Of a stretch of DNA of 64,000 nucleotides, positions 34,250 through 46,865 are shown in pieces (position 1 is the first letter of the stretch; the number at the start of each line of letters is the position of its first letter). A model generated the notes under the pieces. The model saw nothing but the letters and a program-made list of their open reading frames with translations. It was not told where the DNA came from and made no database searches. The DNA is taken from positions 7,873,587 to 7,937,586 of the forward strand of contig CM073591.1 of NCBI GenBank assembly GCA_037074705.1, written 5' to 3'. Source of the stretch: Zhengitettix transpicula (Eukaryota > Arthropoda > Insecta > Orthoptera > Tetrigidae). Made by a program: the position numbers and the translations under genes.

Positions 34250-34930
34250 TCGAGCCACTTTCTCCTTTATTCCTTTATTTTCTTGTTCCATTTCGTATTT
34301 TCATTTAAGTTATTCCTTTATTCTTTCCATTTTTCTCGTTTCTTTGTTTTTACCTTTTCCTCTTTTCTTCGTCCTCTCTTTATTTTCAGTTTTTCTTTAA
34401 TAATTTCATACTCAGCTTTCATTTCTCCTTTTTTCTTCTTCTACTGGTTTCCGCCCATTTTTCCTTTATTCGTCCTCTTTTCAGTTTCAGTTTTTCTTGT
34501 TTCATTTCGAGCTGTGCTTGAATTTCATCGTTACTTCCTTTCCAGTTTAAGTTTCTTTACTTCTATCTTGTTTGCATGCACTGGCATTTTTCGTCCTTGC
34601 TTTATTTTAAGCTTTCCCGGTTTCATTTCTTAATATGTTGTAATTTCTTCCTTTTCTTTCAATTTTTTCATCTGTATTTTTTTTTCAATTTCTACCTTGG
34701 ATATTTGTTTTCAACTTTTTTTCAGCCTTCATTCGCCCTCGTAATGTTTTCATTTTTCCTTGTTTCATTACCTTTCCTGCTTTTATTTTTTTGCCTTTCA
34801 ATTTCTGACTCCTGGCTTGTTTTTTTTTGATTTTGGTCTTTTTCTCCTATATTCGTCCTTTTTTTATATTATCCTAGTTTCATTTTGCACCTTGCTTTCA
34901 TTTCATTTTAAAGTTTCATTACTTTTATCT
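34250..34930. repeat. Pyrimidine-rich strand tract, part 1
   Basis: The + strand is dominated by T and C (words such as TTTCCTTTATTC, TTTCATTTC). Degenerate short-period structure with no exact unit. The frames here (34283-34633, 34576-34830) are Phe/Ser/Leu-rich low complexity and are not genes. Confidence 0.8.
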
Positions 34931-35739
34931 TGTTAACCGCTGAATAGAGGAAGAAACATTGGCCGAGGGGAGGGGTGGCGGGGGTTGTAAATGAGCGACT
35001 ATATCAGGGGACACGGACGATGCTGGATGACTCTGATTGAGGGATGTAGGAGGCCGCGACGGTACGCGTGGAGCTTATACACATACACACACACACACAC
35101 GGTATAACGAGGTCAAGCACTAGGCGCTCACTGAGGCGCTCTGTAGTGAGAGGCATTAAAAGAAGGGCTAGGAGAGGATTGGTGTGAAAGGGGGCCTTTT
35201 TTCTCCCTCTGACGCCCAGGCTCCTTTGCGAGGTGTCGAGCGTTTGGAGACTGTATTTGAAAAAAGACAAAAAAAAGGCCTCTCTTGAAGAACAAAAGAA
35301 GGTCATTCCGCCATTTTCAATCGTTCCCCACGCGGTGGTTGTCGAGGCGCAGCGGATCTCCGCCATTGAAGGCCGCCATTCACTCACACATGAAAGCGGC
35401 TTAAACGGGGCGCTCGTGATTAGTTTCGCATCCATTGACAGCGTCGTCGGCGGCCAGGGCTGACACCATTCAAAAGGCAAAATAATAATAGCCAGGCGCC
35501 ATTGCGCACTCCTCGCCTTCACAGGACCTGCTCTAATGAAGCTATGGGGGATTAACACACTCCATGAGTGCAACGTGGCTTGTCTATGATGCGCAGTGGT
35601 CCACTGGCGGGCTGCACCTCATCCTTAACACCAGCCTTGGGTACGTCATCAAGACTCATCCGTATACGCCACTGTACTCGTTACTCCCGCTTGTCTCCCC
35701 CCCTGACTAACACACTTAGTCCAACGAGCACATTACTTT
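34931..35739. other. Non-repetitive island inside the pyrimidine-rich tract
   Basis: Balanced composition with CpGs. (AC)n at 35083-35100. The part 35280-35580 includes CCGCCATTGAAGGCCGCCATT, GCTCGTGATTAGTTTCGC and CAAAATAATAATAGCC and looks like conserved non-coding or exonic sequence, though I recognise nothing. A minus frame 35004-35573 (189 codons) covers the island but crosses the (AC)n tract and has no domain. Possibly regulatory. Confidence 0.4.
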
Positions 35740-38130
35740 ATGCTTCCCATTTTCTCATGTGTCTTTCTTTATTTCAGTCTTGTTCCTTTGTTTTCCCCCT
35801 TTTTCTCCTGTATTTCCCCTACAATTTTTATGTTTCTCTTGGTTCATTTCGCACTGTACTTCAATTTCATCCTTCTTTCCTTCCTTCCACTTTCTTAAGT
35901 TTCTTTACTTCACTCTTGTTTATATGCTTTGGCCTGTTTTCGTAGTATCGTTCTCCCTTTATTATGAAGTTTTCCCTGGATATTCTTCTGTCATTTCGTC
36001 CTTTATTATTCCCCATTTTCTCATGTTTCTTTATTTCAGTCTTGTTTCTTTGTTTTCCCCCTTTTTCTCCTGTATTCCTCCCACCCTTTTTATGTTTCTC
36101 TTGGTTAATTTCGCACTTTTCTTCAATCTTGTTTCTATGCTTTAGCCTTTTTGTCCTAGTATCGTTCTAAGTTTTCCCGGTATAATTTCTTACTCTTCTG
36201 TCATTTCCTCCTTTATTCTTCCCCATTTTCTTAAGAGTCTTTCTTTATTTCTGTCTTGTTTCTTTGTTTACCCCCTTTTCCTCCTGTATTCCTCCTACCA
36301 ATTTTATGTTTCTCTTGGTTCATTTCGCACTGTGCTTTAATTTCATCGTTTACTTAAATCTTGTTTCTATGCTGTAGCCTTTTTGTCCTAGTATCGTTCT
36401 AAGTTTTCCCGGTATAATTTCTTAGTCTTCCGTCATTTCGTCCTTTATTCTTCCCCATTTTTTATGTGTCTTTCTTTATTTCTGTCTTGTTTCTTTGTTT
36501 TCCCCCTTTTTCTCCTGTATTCCTCCTACCAATTTTATGTTTCTCTTGGTTCATTTCGCACTGTGCTTTAGTTTCATCCTTCCTTCCTACCACTTTCTTA
36601 AGTTTCTTTACTTCAATCTTGTTTCTATGCTTTGGCCTTTTTCTTCTAGTATCGTTCTCCCTTTATTTTTAAGTTTTCCCTGGATATTTTCTTACTCTTC
36701 TGTCATTTCGTCCTTTATTCTTCTCATTTCCTCATGTGTCTTTCATTATTTCAGTCTTGTTTCTTTGTTTTCCCCCTTTTTCTCCTGTATTCCTCCTACC
36801 GTTTTTATGTTTCTCTTGGTTCATTTCGCACTGTGCTTTAATTTCATCCTTCTTTCGTTCCACTTTCTTAAGTTTTTTTACTTCAATCTTGTTTCTATGG
36901 TTTTGCCTTTTTCTCCTGGAATCGTTCTAAGTTTTCCCGGTATAATTTCTTACCCTTCTGTCATTTAGTTCTTTATTCTTCCCATTTTCTCACGTGTCTT
37001 TCTTTATTTCTATCTTGTTTATTTGTTTTCATCTTTTTCAGCCTTCATTCGTCCCATTGTTTTCAGTTTTCCTTGATGCATTACCCTTTCTCCTTTCATT
37101 TCTACCTTTTACTTTCTCATTTACCTTTACTCCTATCTTGTTTATTTAGTTTGGCCGTTTACTTCTATATGCGTCCATTATTTTTTAAGTTTTCGTGGTT
37201 TCATTTCGTGCCTTGTTTTAATTTCTTCCTTTCCACTTTCTGAAGTTTCTTTATTTTTATCATGTTTCTCAATTTTCAGATATTTCTCCTTTATTCGTCC
37301 TCCATTCAATTTCAGTTTCCCTTTTTTCATTTCGTACTCTGTTTTAATCTCTTCCTATATACGTTGCATTTCACATGTTTTCATGTGTCTTCCTTTTTTT
37401 AACCTTATTCTACTTCATTGTTCCTACTTTTAGCTTCATTTCTTGCTCTGCTTCCATTTCTTCCTTCCTACATTCCATTCCTGTTTTTTGTTTTTTACTA
37501 TTTTATTCTTTATTCGTCGTCTCTTTATTTTCACTTTTCTTGTTTCGTTTCGTTCTCTGCTTCCATTTCTTCCTTTATACTTTCGATTTTCTCATGTTTC
37601 ATTACCTTTAACTCCTTTCTTTGTTTTTACATTTTTCTCCTTTATTCGACCTCAGTTTTACTTTAATAATATTGTTCTCAGCTTTAATTTATTCATTTAT
37701 TTATTCTATTTCATCATGATTTTGTACGTGACTTGTTTGTTTCTTTGTTTTTGCCTTTTCCTCCCTTATGCGCCCTCCTTTCAATTTCAGTTTTCCTTGG
37801 TTCATTTCGTACTCTACAATGATTCATTTCGACCTTTCTTCCAATTTTCTCATGTTTGTTTACTTTTATTATGTTTTAAACTTTTTGTCTGTTATTCGTT
37901 CTCCGTTCAGTTTCAGTTTTTTTTCCTTAATTTCGTACTCTGCTTCAATTTCTTCCTTCCGTCAACTTTCTTATGTTTCTGTTTATATATCTCCTTAATT
38001 TTTCCTCCATTTATTATAGGTTCTTCTTGTTTAATTTCTTCCTTTATTACTTTCATTGTCTCATGTTTCTTTACTTTTATCTCGTCTCTTCGTCTTCACC
38101 TCTTTCTCCATCATCCGTCATTCAGTTTTC
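35740..38130. repeat. Pyrimidine-rich strand tract, part 2, with ~215-275-bp tandem units
   Basis: TTTATGTTTCTCTTGGTT recurs near 35826, 36088, 36304, 36533 and 36808, each with TTTCGCACTGTGCTTTAATT and CTTGTTTCTATGCTTT words. About five units cover 35740-37010, then less ordered pyrimidine sequence continues. A 328-codon frame at 37443-38429 is low-complexity and not a gene. 37737-37865 reappears inverted at 40998-41130. Confidence 0.85.
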
Positions 38131-38139
38131 CCATCATCA

Positions 38140-38654
38140 GCTCCCAGCTATTCTCCTGGATCCCAATTGTTTCCTCCCCCAATCGTCCGCATTTGAACGG
38201 CCGGCATCACGTTCACAGGAACTTTTTTAACTTCCCCCGCCACAAAACGGCCGCCTCTCATCCACACGCCCACACAGTTCGACATTACGCACAAATTAAC
38301 TGCTGTGACAGATGTTGTAGGATGCAGGCACGCGTGGATGCGCGCGACAACATGCCGGACAACATGGCGCTCATTTACACACACACACGGGCGCCCGCTT
38401 TTAATGGGCTTCCGTCGATCGGAAGTTGAGAGAATTCGCCATTCGTTTCTCTGCTGAGGATGGCAGGACGCTCCGTGGTCGGGCGAGGGAGGACGACGGT
38501 GTGACGTCATCAGGCAAAGTAGTCGTGACGTCACCGGAGCAGGCCACCACGGCCGCGGGACAACACAACTCCGCCATGACGGTGGCGGGGCAGACCAGGA
38601 CGAGGACCATTGGCCAGGTGTTTTCGTGCAGGTGATGGCGGAAGAAATAAAGGA
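38140..38654. other. CpG-rich island at the strand-asymmetry switch
   Basis: Non-repetitive, with GCCGGCATCACG, CACAAAACGGCCGCC and two TGACGTCA (38502, 38526). Overlapping frames on both strands (38148-38699, 38401-38635) show no domain. It separates the pyrimidine-rich from the purine-rich arm and could be a promoter or origin-like element; this is inference. Confidence 0.4.
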
Positions 38655-40150
38655 AAGTGTACTACAAAATAAAACAAGACGAAGAAGAGGGAGAATCAAT
38701 CAAAAAATAAATAAAAGAATCTGAAATAAAGAGATACGGAAAGGAAAATAGCAAGAAGAAAACTCTCAAAAACCTTAGAATAATAAAATAAAATTAAGTA
38801 TACAAGGAAACAAGGCATGAAAAATACAAGACGAACAAGTGGGACAACCAATCAACAAATATAAAAAAAGATGTAATAAAGTGCGAAAAAAACGAGATAC
38901 GGAAAGGAAAAAAACCAAATAGCAAGAGGAAAACTCTCAAAAACCTTAGAACAATAAAATAAAATTAAGGATACAAGGCAGAAAAAATCAAGACGAGAAA
39001 GTGGAAGAACCAATCAACAAAAATAAAAGAATCAGAAATAAAGGGCGAAAAAAACGAGATAAGGAAAGGAAACAAAATAAAATAGCAAGCAGAAAACTCT
39101 CAAAAAACCTTAGAACAATTAATAAAGTAAAATTAAGGATACAAGGAAACAAGGCAGGAAAAATACAAGACGAACAAGTGGGACAACCAATCAACAAAAA
39201 TAAAAGAAGCTGCAATAAAGTGCGAAAAAACGAAATAAGGAAAGGGAAAAAAAACAAAATAGCAAGAAGAAATCTCTCAAAAAACCTTAGAACAATAAAG
39301 TATAACAAATTACAGTGATAAATACGGAAATAAATAAAGAAAAACTCTAAAAGGAAAAGTGCGGTAAGGATGTAGAAATATGGCGGAGAACATTGGAGAA
39401 AAAGGTGATAAAATTTACTAAAAAAGTAAAGGAAGAATAAAAGGCAAAAGGCCGGAAGGAAACAAAAGAATAAAAGGGTTTGGAAGCAGAAAAGTAGATG
39501 AAAAATAAGGCAAAAACTATAGTTTCAAGAAGAAAAGAAGGGAAGAAGGAAGAGAAAAAAAGATTACATAGACAAAAAATTTGACTGAAGGAACACAAAT
39601 GGAGGGTAAATAAGTAACAGAACTGTAAGATAAAAAAGAGGGAATTAGTCGAGAATAAAACAAATAAGAACAGAATGAAGGAAAGGCATAAGTACAGCCA
39701 AAACAAAAGAAGGGAGAAACGTATTAAACGAATGAATATTGGAAAAAAGAAAATATCTGAAAGAATTTTTGAAAGAGTTTACAAAAATAAGGCGAATAAT
39801 AGGATAAACCAGCGATAAAACGGTGCGGTAAAGCTTGAAATAAATAAATAAAGGTTAAAAGGCAGGAAGGAAACAAAAGAATAAAATTGTTTGGAAGCAG
39901 ACTAGTAGATGAAAAAAAAAAAGGCAAAAGCTATAGTTTAAAGAAGAAGAGAGGAGAAGAAAGAGAAAAATATATTACAGAGACGGAAAATAGACAGAAA
40001 GAACAAAGATTGAGGGTAAATAAGTAACAGAGCTGTGAGATCAAAGAGGGAATTAGTCTAGAATGAACCAAATGAGATTAGACTGAAGGAAAGGCATAAG
40101 TACAGCCAAAACAAAATAAGGAAAGAACAGATTAAATGAATGGATATTGG
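38655..40150. repeat. Purine-rich strand tract, part 1, with tandem and direct repeats
   Basis: The + strand is almost all A and G. Units with ACAAGTGGGACAACCAATCA and AACTCTCAAAAACCTTAGAA recur about every 150-175 bp at 38660-39320. A larger block, 39430-39735, recurs at 39840-40150 (GGAAGGAAACAAAAGAATAA, GAGGGTAAATAAGTAACAGA, GGCATAAGTACAGCCAAAAC). Minus frames are Phe/Ser-rich low complexity. Confidence 0.85.
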
Positions 40151-40440
40151 AGATAGTAAAGGGTGACAGAGTAGAGAGACTCGGCAAACGCTTACGTGAC
40201 AAGTTTTCTCACAGTGACGTCGTCTGACAGTGACGTCATCGACAGTTTTTGTGTGATCTTTGGTGAGTGCGGCTCGACAGCCGACGAGTATTGGGCCTGA
40301 CGCCTCGCAGACGCGCTCCAACACAAACACTCAGCTGCACCGCAGACCACGAGTAATTAATGGACCCGCCGGGGGTGGGGCGATTCTGCTCCCTCATTAA
40401 TGTACAGATTCTATGGACAACAAAAGGCGGAGAAAATATG
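40151..40440. other. Non-repetitive island inside the purine-rich tract
   Basis: Balanced composition with CpGs: CTTACGTGACAAG, GTGACGTCGTCTGACAG, TGACGTCA at 40231, CAGCTGCACCGC, GAGTAATTAATGGACCC. Two minus frames (40058-40330 and 40236-40445) overlap it, without domains. Resembles the islands at 35 kb and 38 kb in kind. Confidence 0.4.
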
Positions 40441-42720
40441 GTCACAAGGTTAAATAAAAATAAGAGGAGCTAACGAAGGAGAAAATGGATGGATGAAAGG
40501 TTGGAAAGAATACTACGAAGTAAAACAAGAATTACAGAAAAAATACAAGGCTGCAATAAACTAGATAAGGAAAGGTAAGGAAAACAAAATCGCAAGAGAA
40601 AAACTAAAAAAAAACCTTTCGAACAATAATACAAAAAAAAATATAATAAAGTAAAGCAGGAAAACGAATAACGAAAAAAAAGGACTCTTTTGTGAAGTAA
40701 GTGTGTCGAGAAGAAACGGATGAATGGAGAAACGAAGGGAAAATGGAGGGCAATGACTAACATACAGATTCAGGAAAAAATAAAAATCACATTATTAGCA
40801 TATAAAGATTAAAAGAAAGAAACAGAGCAAAAATACAAAAAAAAGGGAGGATGGAACTTTAAAAGAAACTGAGAAAAACGAGAATAAATATAAGGAATGA
40901 TGGAATGGGTCAGGGAAAAGGTGAAAATAAAAGGGATACAGAGGTGAATATAATCGACGGAAGGAAAGAAAAGGGGGAGAATAAAGGGATAATGCAGGAA
41001 GTGACGTAAGAAACATGAGAAAATTGGAAGAAAGGTCGAAATGAATCATTGTAGAGTACGAAATGAACCAAGGAAAACTGAAATTGAAAGGAGGGAGCAT
41101 AAGGGAGGAAAAGGCAAAAACAAAGAACGCTGGGAAAGAAAATAGTCACATACGTATAATTATTAAAAGAAAAATAGACAAAAATTAAATAAAGGAAGGA
41201 CGTTTATAAAAAGTGAGGAAAAAAGGGACCAAATATAACGAAAGAGGGAATGAATAAAAGAAACAATGTAGACAGAAGTTAGGAAACACGAGAAAAACTA
41301 AGGAAGGAAAGCCAGGATGGAAAGAAAGAGGTAATTAAGGGAACATTAAGAAGTGAAATAAAGAAGTGAAAGAAAAATAAGAGAAGAACAAAGATTATTG
41401 AAGGAAATAATGGAAAAAAGTATAGGAAAAGTTCAGCAAAAAAAGGCTACAGAAATAAGTGAAGAAGTACGGTAAAAATATAGAAAATAAAGATCATTAA
41501 ACACAAAAAATGTGGACATCAAGTAAAAATGATATAGAAACATTAAAATAAATAAAGGGCTGCAACAAAGAGGGGAAAAACCTAATGATTGAAGGAAATA
41601 AAGCAGGAAAAACTAAGAAGAAATCAAGTCTTGGAAAATAAAAATTCATTTTATGAAGTACGTGTGTAGACAAGATGGTAAGAAAAGCGTCTGACACACA
41701 AAGATGGAGAGACATGCTTACAGACGCGATGAATGGACGAACGGTGGAACGAGAAAGGGACAATGAATAACAAAGAAACGCCGATGAAGGAAACCCAAAT
41801 ATTTACATATAACGACGAAAGAAAAACAGAGCAAAAATACTTAAAGAAGATGTGTTGAAATGATATGAGAAAAAGGTGGACGAAATAGAAAGAAAGGGTC
41901 ATAAAAGAAATGGAAGGAAGTAATGAATGGAAGAGTACGAAATAAAAAAAAAACAAGACTACGATGAGGAGGTAACCAGATAAATAAAAATAGAAAACCT
42001 GGAAGAAAGATGATAAAACTTAAAAAGTAAAGCAAAAAAGGTAAATGTAATTTGCAAAAAGATGGAAAAATAAACAAACTGAAAAATAAGTAAATATCTA
42101 AAGATAGAAAGAAATACTGAAATTATAGTATTTCATCTAGTAGATACGGAGAGATACCAGGGGAAAAGATGCAATGAAAGGAATCTGAGACATCAAGATG
42201 GAGAAAAATAACTTAAAAAAGTGATAATGAATAACAAAGGAACGCTGGGAAAAAAAATTGTCACATACGTATAATTATTAAAAGAAAAATAGACAAAAAT
42301 AAAAAGTGAGGAAAAAAGGGACCAAATATAACGAACGAGGGAATGAATAAAAGAAACAACGTAGACAGAAGTAAGGAAACACGAGAAAAACTAAGGAAGG
42401 AAAGCAAGGATGGAAAGAAAGAGGTAATGAAGGGAACATTAAGAAGTAAAATAAAAGAACAGAAACATCCAAAGATTATAGAAGGAAATAAGAATAAAAA
42501 AATATAGCGAATACTATGGCAATAAAAAATATTAATGAAGTAAATAGGAAAACAAAGGAAAAATATAGATACAAAACGAAGGATTAAACGCAAATAAGGC
42601 GGAGAATAAGTAAATGAGTAATAAAAAAAAGAGGCAAAAGCTTGAAAAAAAAATAGAACCATGTGGGGAAAGAAAACCAAAAATAAATACGTTTAGAAGA
42701 AAATAAGCCGATTGAAAATA
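40441..42720. repeat. Purine-rich strand tract, part 2, with a ~1.1-kb spaced direct duplication
   Basis: The block 41105-41400 (CACATACGTATAATTATTAA, GTGAGGAAAAAAGGGACC, AAACACGAGAAAAACTAAGG) recurs at 42230-42450. 40998-41130 is inverted relative to 37737-37865. Minus frames are low-complexity and not called. Confidence 0.85.
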
Positions 42721-44084
42721 GAATAGTTTTCTTTAACTAAATAACGGACAGTGAAAACGGACAGGGAAAAAATCGGGGATGGAATTTTATTTTCGTACTA
42801 CAAACAACAGCGAATTGCTTAATTAATTTTTTTTCCATACAGTGAAATTTTTCTACGTTGGTTGGATTCGGAGGGTAAAATAAATCCTTTTTTTTCTAGT
42901 CTATGTCGCCTTATTTTTCCTCCCTCTATTATCTCAAGTGTTTAACTGGTTTTTACCCTAATTTAAAATTCGTTTTTCAATGGTTCACTTTTTAAATCCT
43001 TATAATCGACTTTGTTTTTCAGTTTTTGAGTTGTGTGAAACTGTTTGCCGTGTTAAGTGTTCTCTATATCCTACGTATTTGCCGTGTTGTCTTATCCCGT
43101 GAGTTGCCGGAACCGAGGCATGACGAGACGCTCGCTTCACTGGCGCTTGCCTGCGACACACAGAGCGCCCGCGAGAGAGCGGAACGAACCGGCACAGTTT
43201 CAGCAAACTACTCGCTGCTGTGACGTCACTTTACTTGGCAAGCAGTTTCATCAGCCTCTGCGGCAGCTGTGAACACTGAAGGCGAAGCCCACTGACGTTC
43301 TTCATGATGCCCATCACCATCCGTGTCACGCAGCCATCGGATGACGTCACGGCGCAAATCCCTCGACGCTCAACATAGCGGTCAGCGACGCGATTTTTCT
43401 TTTGAGCGCGATGACGTCACACGTGCAAACCGTGTGCATCTATAGTGCGTCTTAAATGAGAAGACCGATGGCGGTCAGTTCCCTGCTTGGCTATGCCTAA
43501 TCACGACGCTTGGAAAATAAAGCGGCGGCGTTGCCGAACGACGCGGCGGTGTTACTCAACTGTGTTTCAGTGTGGCCGTCATCGCCAGGAGACTTCTTAT
43601 TTAAGACGGGGTATAGTTTAGTAACTCACGCCAGGATCAACGTCATCAACGCGCGAGTTTGGGGGTTTCAGAGGACACGAGAAGACGTCTTGAATATTCA
43701 GGACGGGGTAAGGGGGGGGGGAAATACGGCATCCGAAAACCTTGGAACAATCTCCTCCATAGGATTTTTAAGATCAGTTGGACTTGAAAAAAAAACCAGC
43801 GAGAACGTGGAAAGTGCTATTTATAATTGATAAGACAGTGTTGCCAATTGCTACATTGAACGAGTAAAGGGAAGTTACACGAGGAATTAAGACACTAGTG
43901 GATTTGCCTGAGTCAGCAGCACAGCAGAAGATTTGGATGAGACTTGTTGACCGCCATCTTGAGAAGAACCCCCATATGAGCATCATTAATAATAATTAAT
44001 TTTTGGAAGATAGTTCCAAAAAAGGGTGGTGAAGCGAAAGGGCGGGATGATCCTCTGACGGAAGTACAGGCAATGGAATAACCA
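42721..44084. other. Unassigned; CpG-rich part with three TGACGTCA
   Basis: 43010-43480 is CpG-rich and non-repetitive, with TGACGTCA at 43221, 43342 and 43412 and GCGGCAGCTGTGAAC. Overlapping frames on both strands near 43000-43272 and 43510-43830 lack domains. A regulatory role is possible but unproven. Confidence 0.4.
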
Positions 44085-44485
44085 CTGATGGTATAAGAAA
44101 TGCCTGATGGTGTCACCAACGTGCAGAAAACGCGTTCAGTGTACCCGGTAAAAAAACACTCTGGGGGTGAGACACGTCTAACACACCCAGCAGTGGTAGG
44201 GGTTGACATTTTTGAGCATGTTAATAGGCTAATATTTGCATGGAATAAATATTTTTCTGGTAGTGGTGGTGGGGGGGGCTGGTAAATGATATTTACAGTG
44301 TTTCTACCGATGTTGTTTGTTTATAATTTTAAAACCCTTTCGGTATAAGAAGGCAGCACCCTTATTGGTGTAGGAGTTGTGGGGCGTTACATTAAAATAA
44401 AGCCAAAAACAACAACAACCGAGATTAGAGTCGAATCACAGGTTATGGATGTCGCTGAGATTGATTATGACAATTCCGGGACACA
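44085..44485 (+). mobile_element. Helitron/HINE-like fragment
   Basis: GGGGTGAGACACGTCTAACA, CATGTTAATAGGCTAATATT, AGTGTTTCTACCGATGTTG, GTTATGGATGTCGCTGAG and ATTATGACAATTCCGGGACA follow the order of the 54- and 60-kb copies. The 3' hairpin is decayed. About one core unit is present. Confidence 0.6.
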
Positions 44486-45365
44486 CAGATAGTCTAATAT
44501 AAGTTGGGATCCAAAGGGAATCCAGGAGCGAAACTTGGGGAAATCTGGGCAGCGCATAACAGATATGAGGTGCTGCGGAAGAGTGACAAAAGGGAATTAA
44601 AGGCAGTCGTGAACCAGAAATAGGTTGCGGAAGATAAAATTTTGGAAGACAATGAAGGGATAAAAAAAAAGACAGGTCGCACTAAGGGCACGTAAAGTTA
44701 TTGATACACGGAGAGAATAGAATTGAACACCCCCCCTTCCCTCCACGTAGGACAATCAGGGTGGACGTGGACTAGCCCAGGATTGAGGCAGGGAGAAGTT
44801 GAGGCAAAGCGATCTGTGGAACGAGTACAAAAACAACAAAGATTATAATATTCCTTTGCTTTACTGACATGGTCGTAAAAATTATTAATTGCCGCAAAAA
44901 TAAACAAAAAATCGCCCAGAAACCACCCCCTTGGTGAGAACTGAGCAAATAAATCATTGCGATAATGTCCAATTTTTAAAATTTATTATCTTTGGATATT
45001 TTTACTTTATTCCGTTCTGCAGACTCCTTGAGAGCTGTTGAAGGTCGGACAAGGGTTGTTTCCCCCTCATACGGTCGCTGGTGGGTGTTTCAAAATAAAA
45101 GTCTCCGGGCGTTGACGACGAGAAGCGACGTCCTACTTTAACCTTGTCTCAGACAATTTATAAGGTCCAAGATGGCCGCCGAGTCTCCGAAAGTTTCTCC
45201 CTTTCGCAGACAAATTCTCCCTCGTTATTCAACACGAAAGCGCACAAATCTCTGTTAAAAGACCAGGATTTGCGAATTTGGGCCTGAGAAAAAACAAAAA
45301 ACCAAACGCTTTCGGCCCTCCAAATAAAGACGGTACAGGCAGTTATATTTATTTAACAAAGAAAA
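44486..45365. other. Unassigned
   Basis: No gene or repeat recognised. The short minus frames (44494-44972) have no domains. AAGATGGCCGCCGAG lies near 45171. Confidence 0.45.
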
Positions 45366-46010
45366 ATGTTATAAACAACCCCTATGGTAGGAAAAATAAA
45401 TATTATAAACAACCTCTATGGAAAAATAAATAATTTAAACAACCCCTATGGTAGGAAAAATAAATATTATAAACAACCTCTATGGTAAGAAAAATTAAAA
45501 ATTATAACCAAACCCTATGGTAGGAAAAATAAATATTATAAACAACCCCTATGGAAAAATAATTATTATAAACAACCCCTATGGAAAAATTAAACAACCG
45601 CTGTCAGGAAAAATAAATATTATAAACAACCCCTATTGTAAGAAAAATTAAAAATTATAAACAAACCCTATGGTAGGAAAATAAATATTATAAACAACCC
45701 CTATGGAAAAATAAATATTTTAAACAACCCCTATGGTAGGAAAAATAAATATTTAAACAACCCCTATGGAAAAATAATTATTATAAACAACCCCTATGGA
45801 AAAATTAAACAACCGCTGTCAGAAAAAATAAATATTATAAACAACCCCTATTGTAAGAAAAATTAAAAATTATAAACAAACCCTATGGTAGGAAAAATAA
45901 ATATTATAAACAACCCCTATGGTAGGAAAAATAAATATTATAAACAACTCCTATGGTAAAAAATAAATATTATAAACAACCCTTATGGTAGGAAAAATAT
46001 ATATTTAAGG
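45366..46010 (+). repeat. Minisatellite, ~34-bp unit
   Basis: About 20 units of AAACAACCCCTATGGTAGG followed by an A-run and TAAATATTAT, with variants lacking the GTAGG (TATGGAAAAATAA) and a rarer CCGCTGTCAGG form. A higher-order order (Ccgctgtc variant near 45600 and 45820, ~225 bp apart) is visible. Confidence 0.9.
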
Positions 46011-46783
46011 GCGTTATGGACCTTTGATATAGAAAATACCATGCTTTAAAATTGCACCTTGAGGAACACAATTGATGTCAATTTTTACTCTCTCAGGACA
46101 AAACACGAGGATTTTTCACCCTCTAAGGGTTTTTTTTATAAAAACACACCCTATGTACGGCTAATTTGTGAATGTTACTGTCAACTCAGACTTTAACCAC
46201 TACAACATCCTTTGACTGTAATGAAACGACACGTTGGGCAACAAGCGATGTACAGTAAATAACATATTATTTCAATGGCAAACAGGATGACATCCAACTA
46301 GCCGTGGCCGCGACTGCGTTTCTCAAGTAATTATGCAAGCATCGGGACATGCTGACGACTTATTGAATAAATGTTGTTCTTCTATTTTTTAGTGTCACTT
46401 TCCGCCGTCCAACTGGCAATTTAGCGCCTGGGATTTAAAATTTTATTGTCCAGCATTTCCGCTGCTTTTTCTTCCTCGCTTCAGACGGATTTCTTCCCTG
46501 TGTTAGCTCCACTTCTAGTCGGTCTTTCTCAACCCCTTCGGTGAACCACGACTCCCTGATGTTTTGTTAAGAGTGTTAAAAAAAAGTAGCTGAATATCAT
46601 CTAGAAAACCTTGTAGAACACTTGAAACACTCTGTCTCTTAGAAATAGACTTCGATATCTTTTACTATGGTAAGCGTCATGAACGAAGGCGGATGGCGCT
46701 GATTGTCGGAGAGTGGAGAGGCAAGTCCGACGTTGTCACGGTTAGATTCATTAGTTCCGTTAGTCCTCGTCTGAGGGACAAAA
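46011..46783. other. Unassigned
   Basis: No gene recognised; AT-rich with a T-run at 46131-46137. Confidence 0.45.
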
Positions 46784-46865
46784 AGGACAAAATGTCCTGT
46801 TTCTTCACGTAAAAAGGACAAATTGTCCTGTCTCCAGCCTCAGGAGAAAAGGGACAAATTGTCCT
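46784..46865. promoter_or_regulatory. Three spaced 15-bp inverted repeats (AGGACA-n3-TGTCCT)
   Basis: AGGACAAAATGTCCT (46784-46798), AGGACAAATTGTCCT (46815-46829) and GGGACAAATTGTCCT (46851-46865) lie 31 and 36 bp apart in otherwise different sequence. The form, hexamer inverted repeat with 3-bp spacer, is that of steroid-type nuclear-receptor sites with the TGTCCT half-site. A regulatory function is inference; a short local duplication is the alternative. Confidence 0.45.

Noticed and set aside
35004..35573. 189-codon minus-strand frame
   Set aside because: Crosses an (AC)n tract read as CVCVCMC, has no recognisable domain, and a plus frame overlaps it. The island may matter but not as this protein.
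37443..38429. 328-codon open frame, longest in the window
   Set aside because: Phe/Ser/Leu-rich low-complexity translation of the pyrimidine-rich tract. Shifted frames in neighbouring units give similar peptides, and no domain is present.
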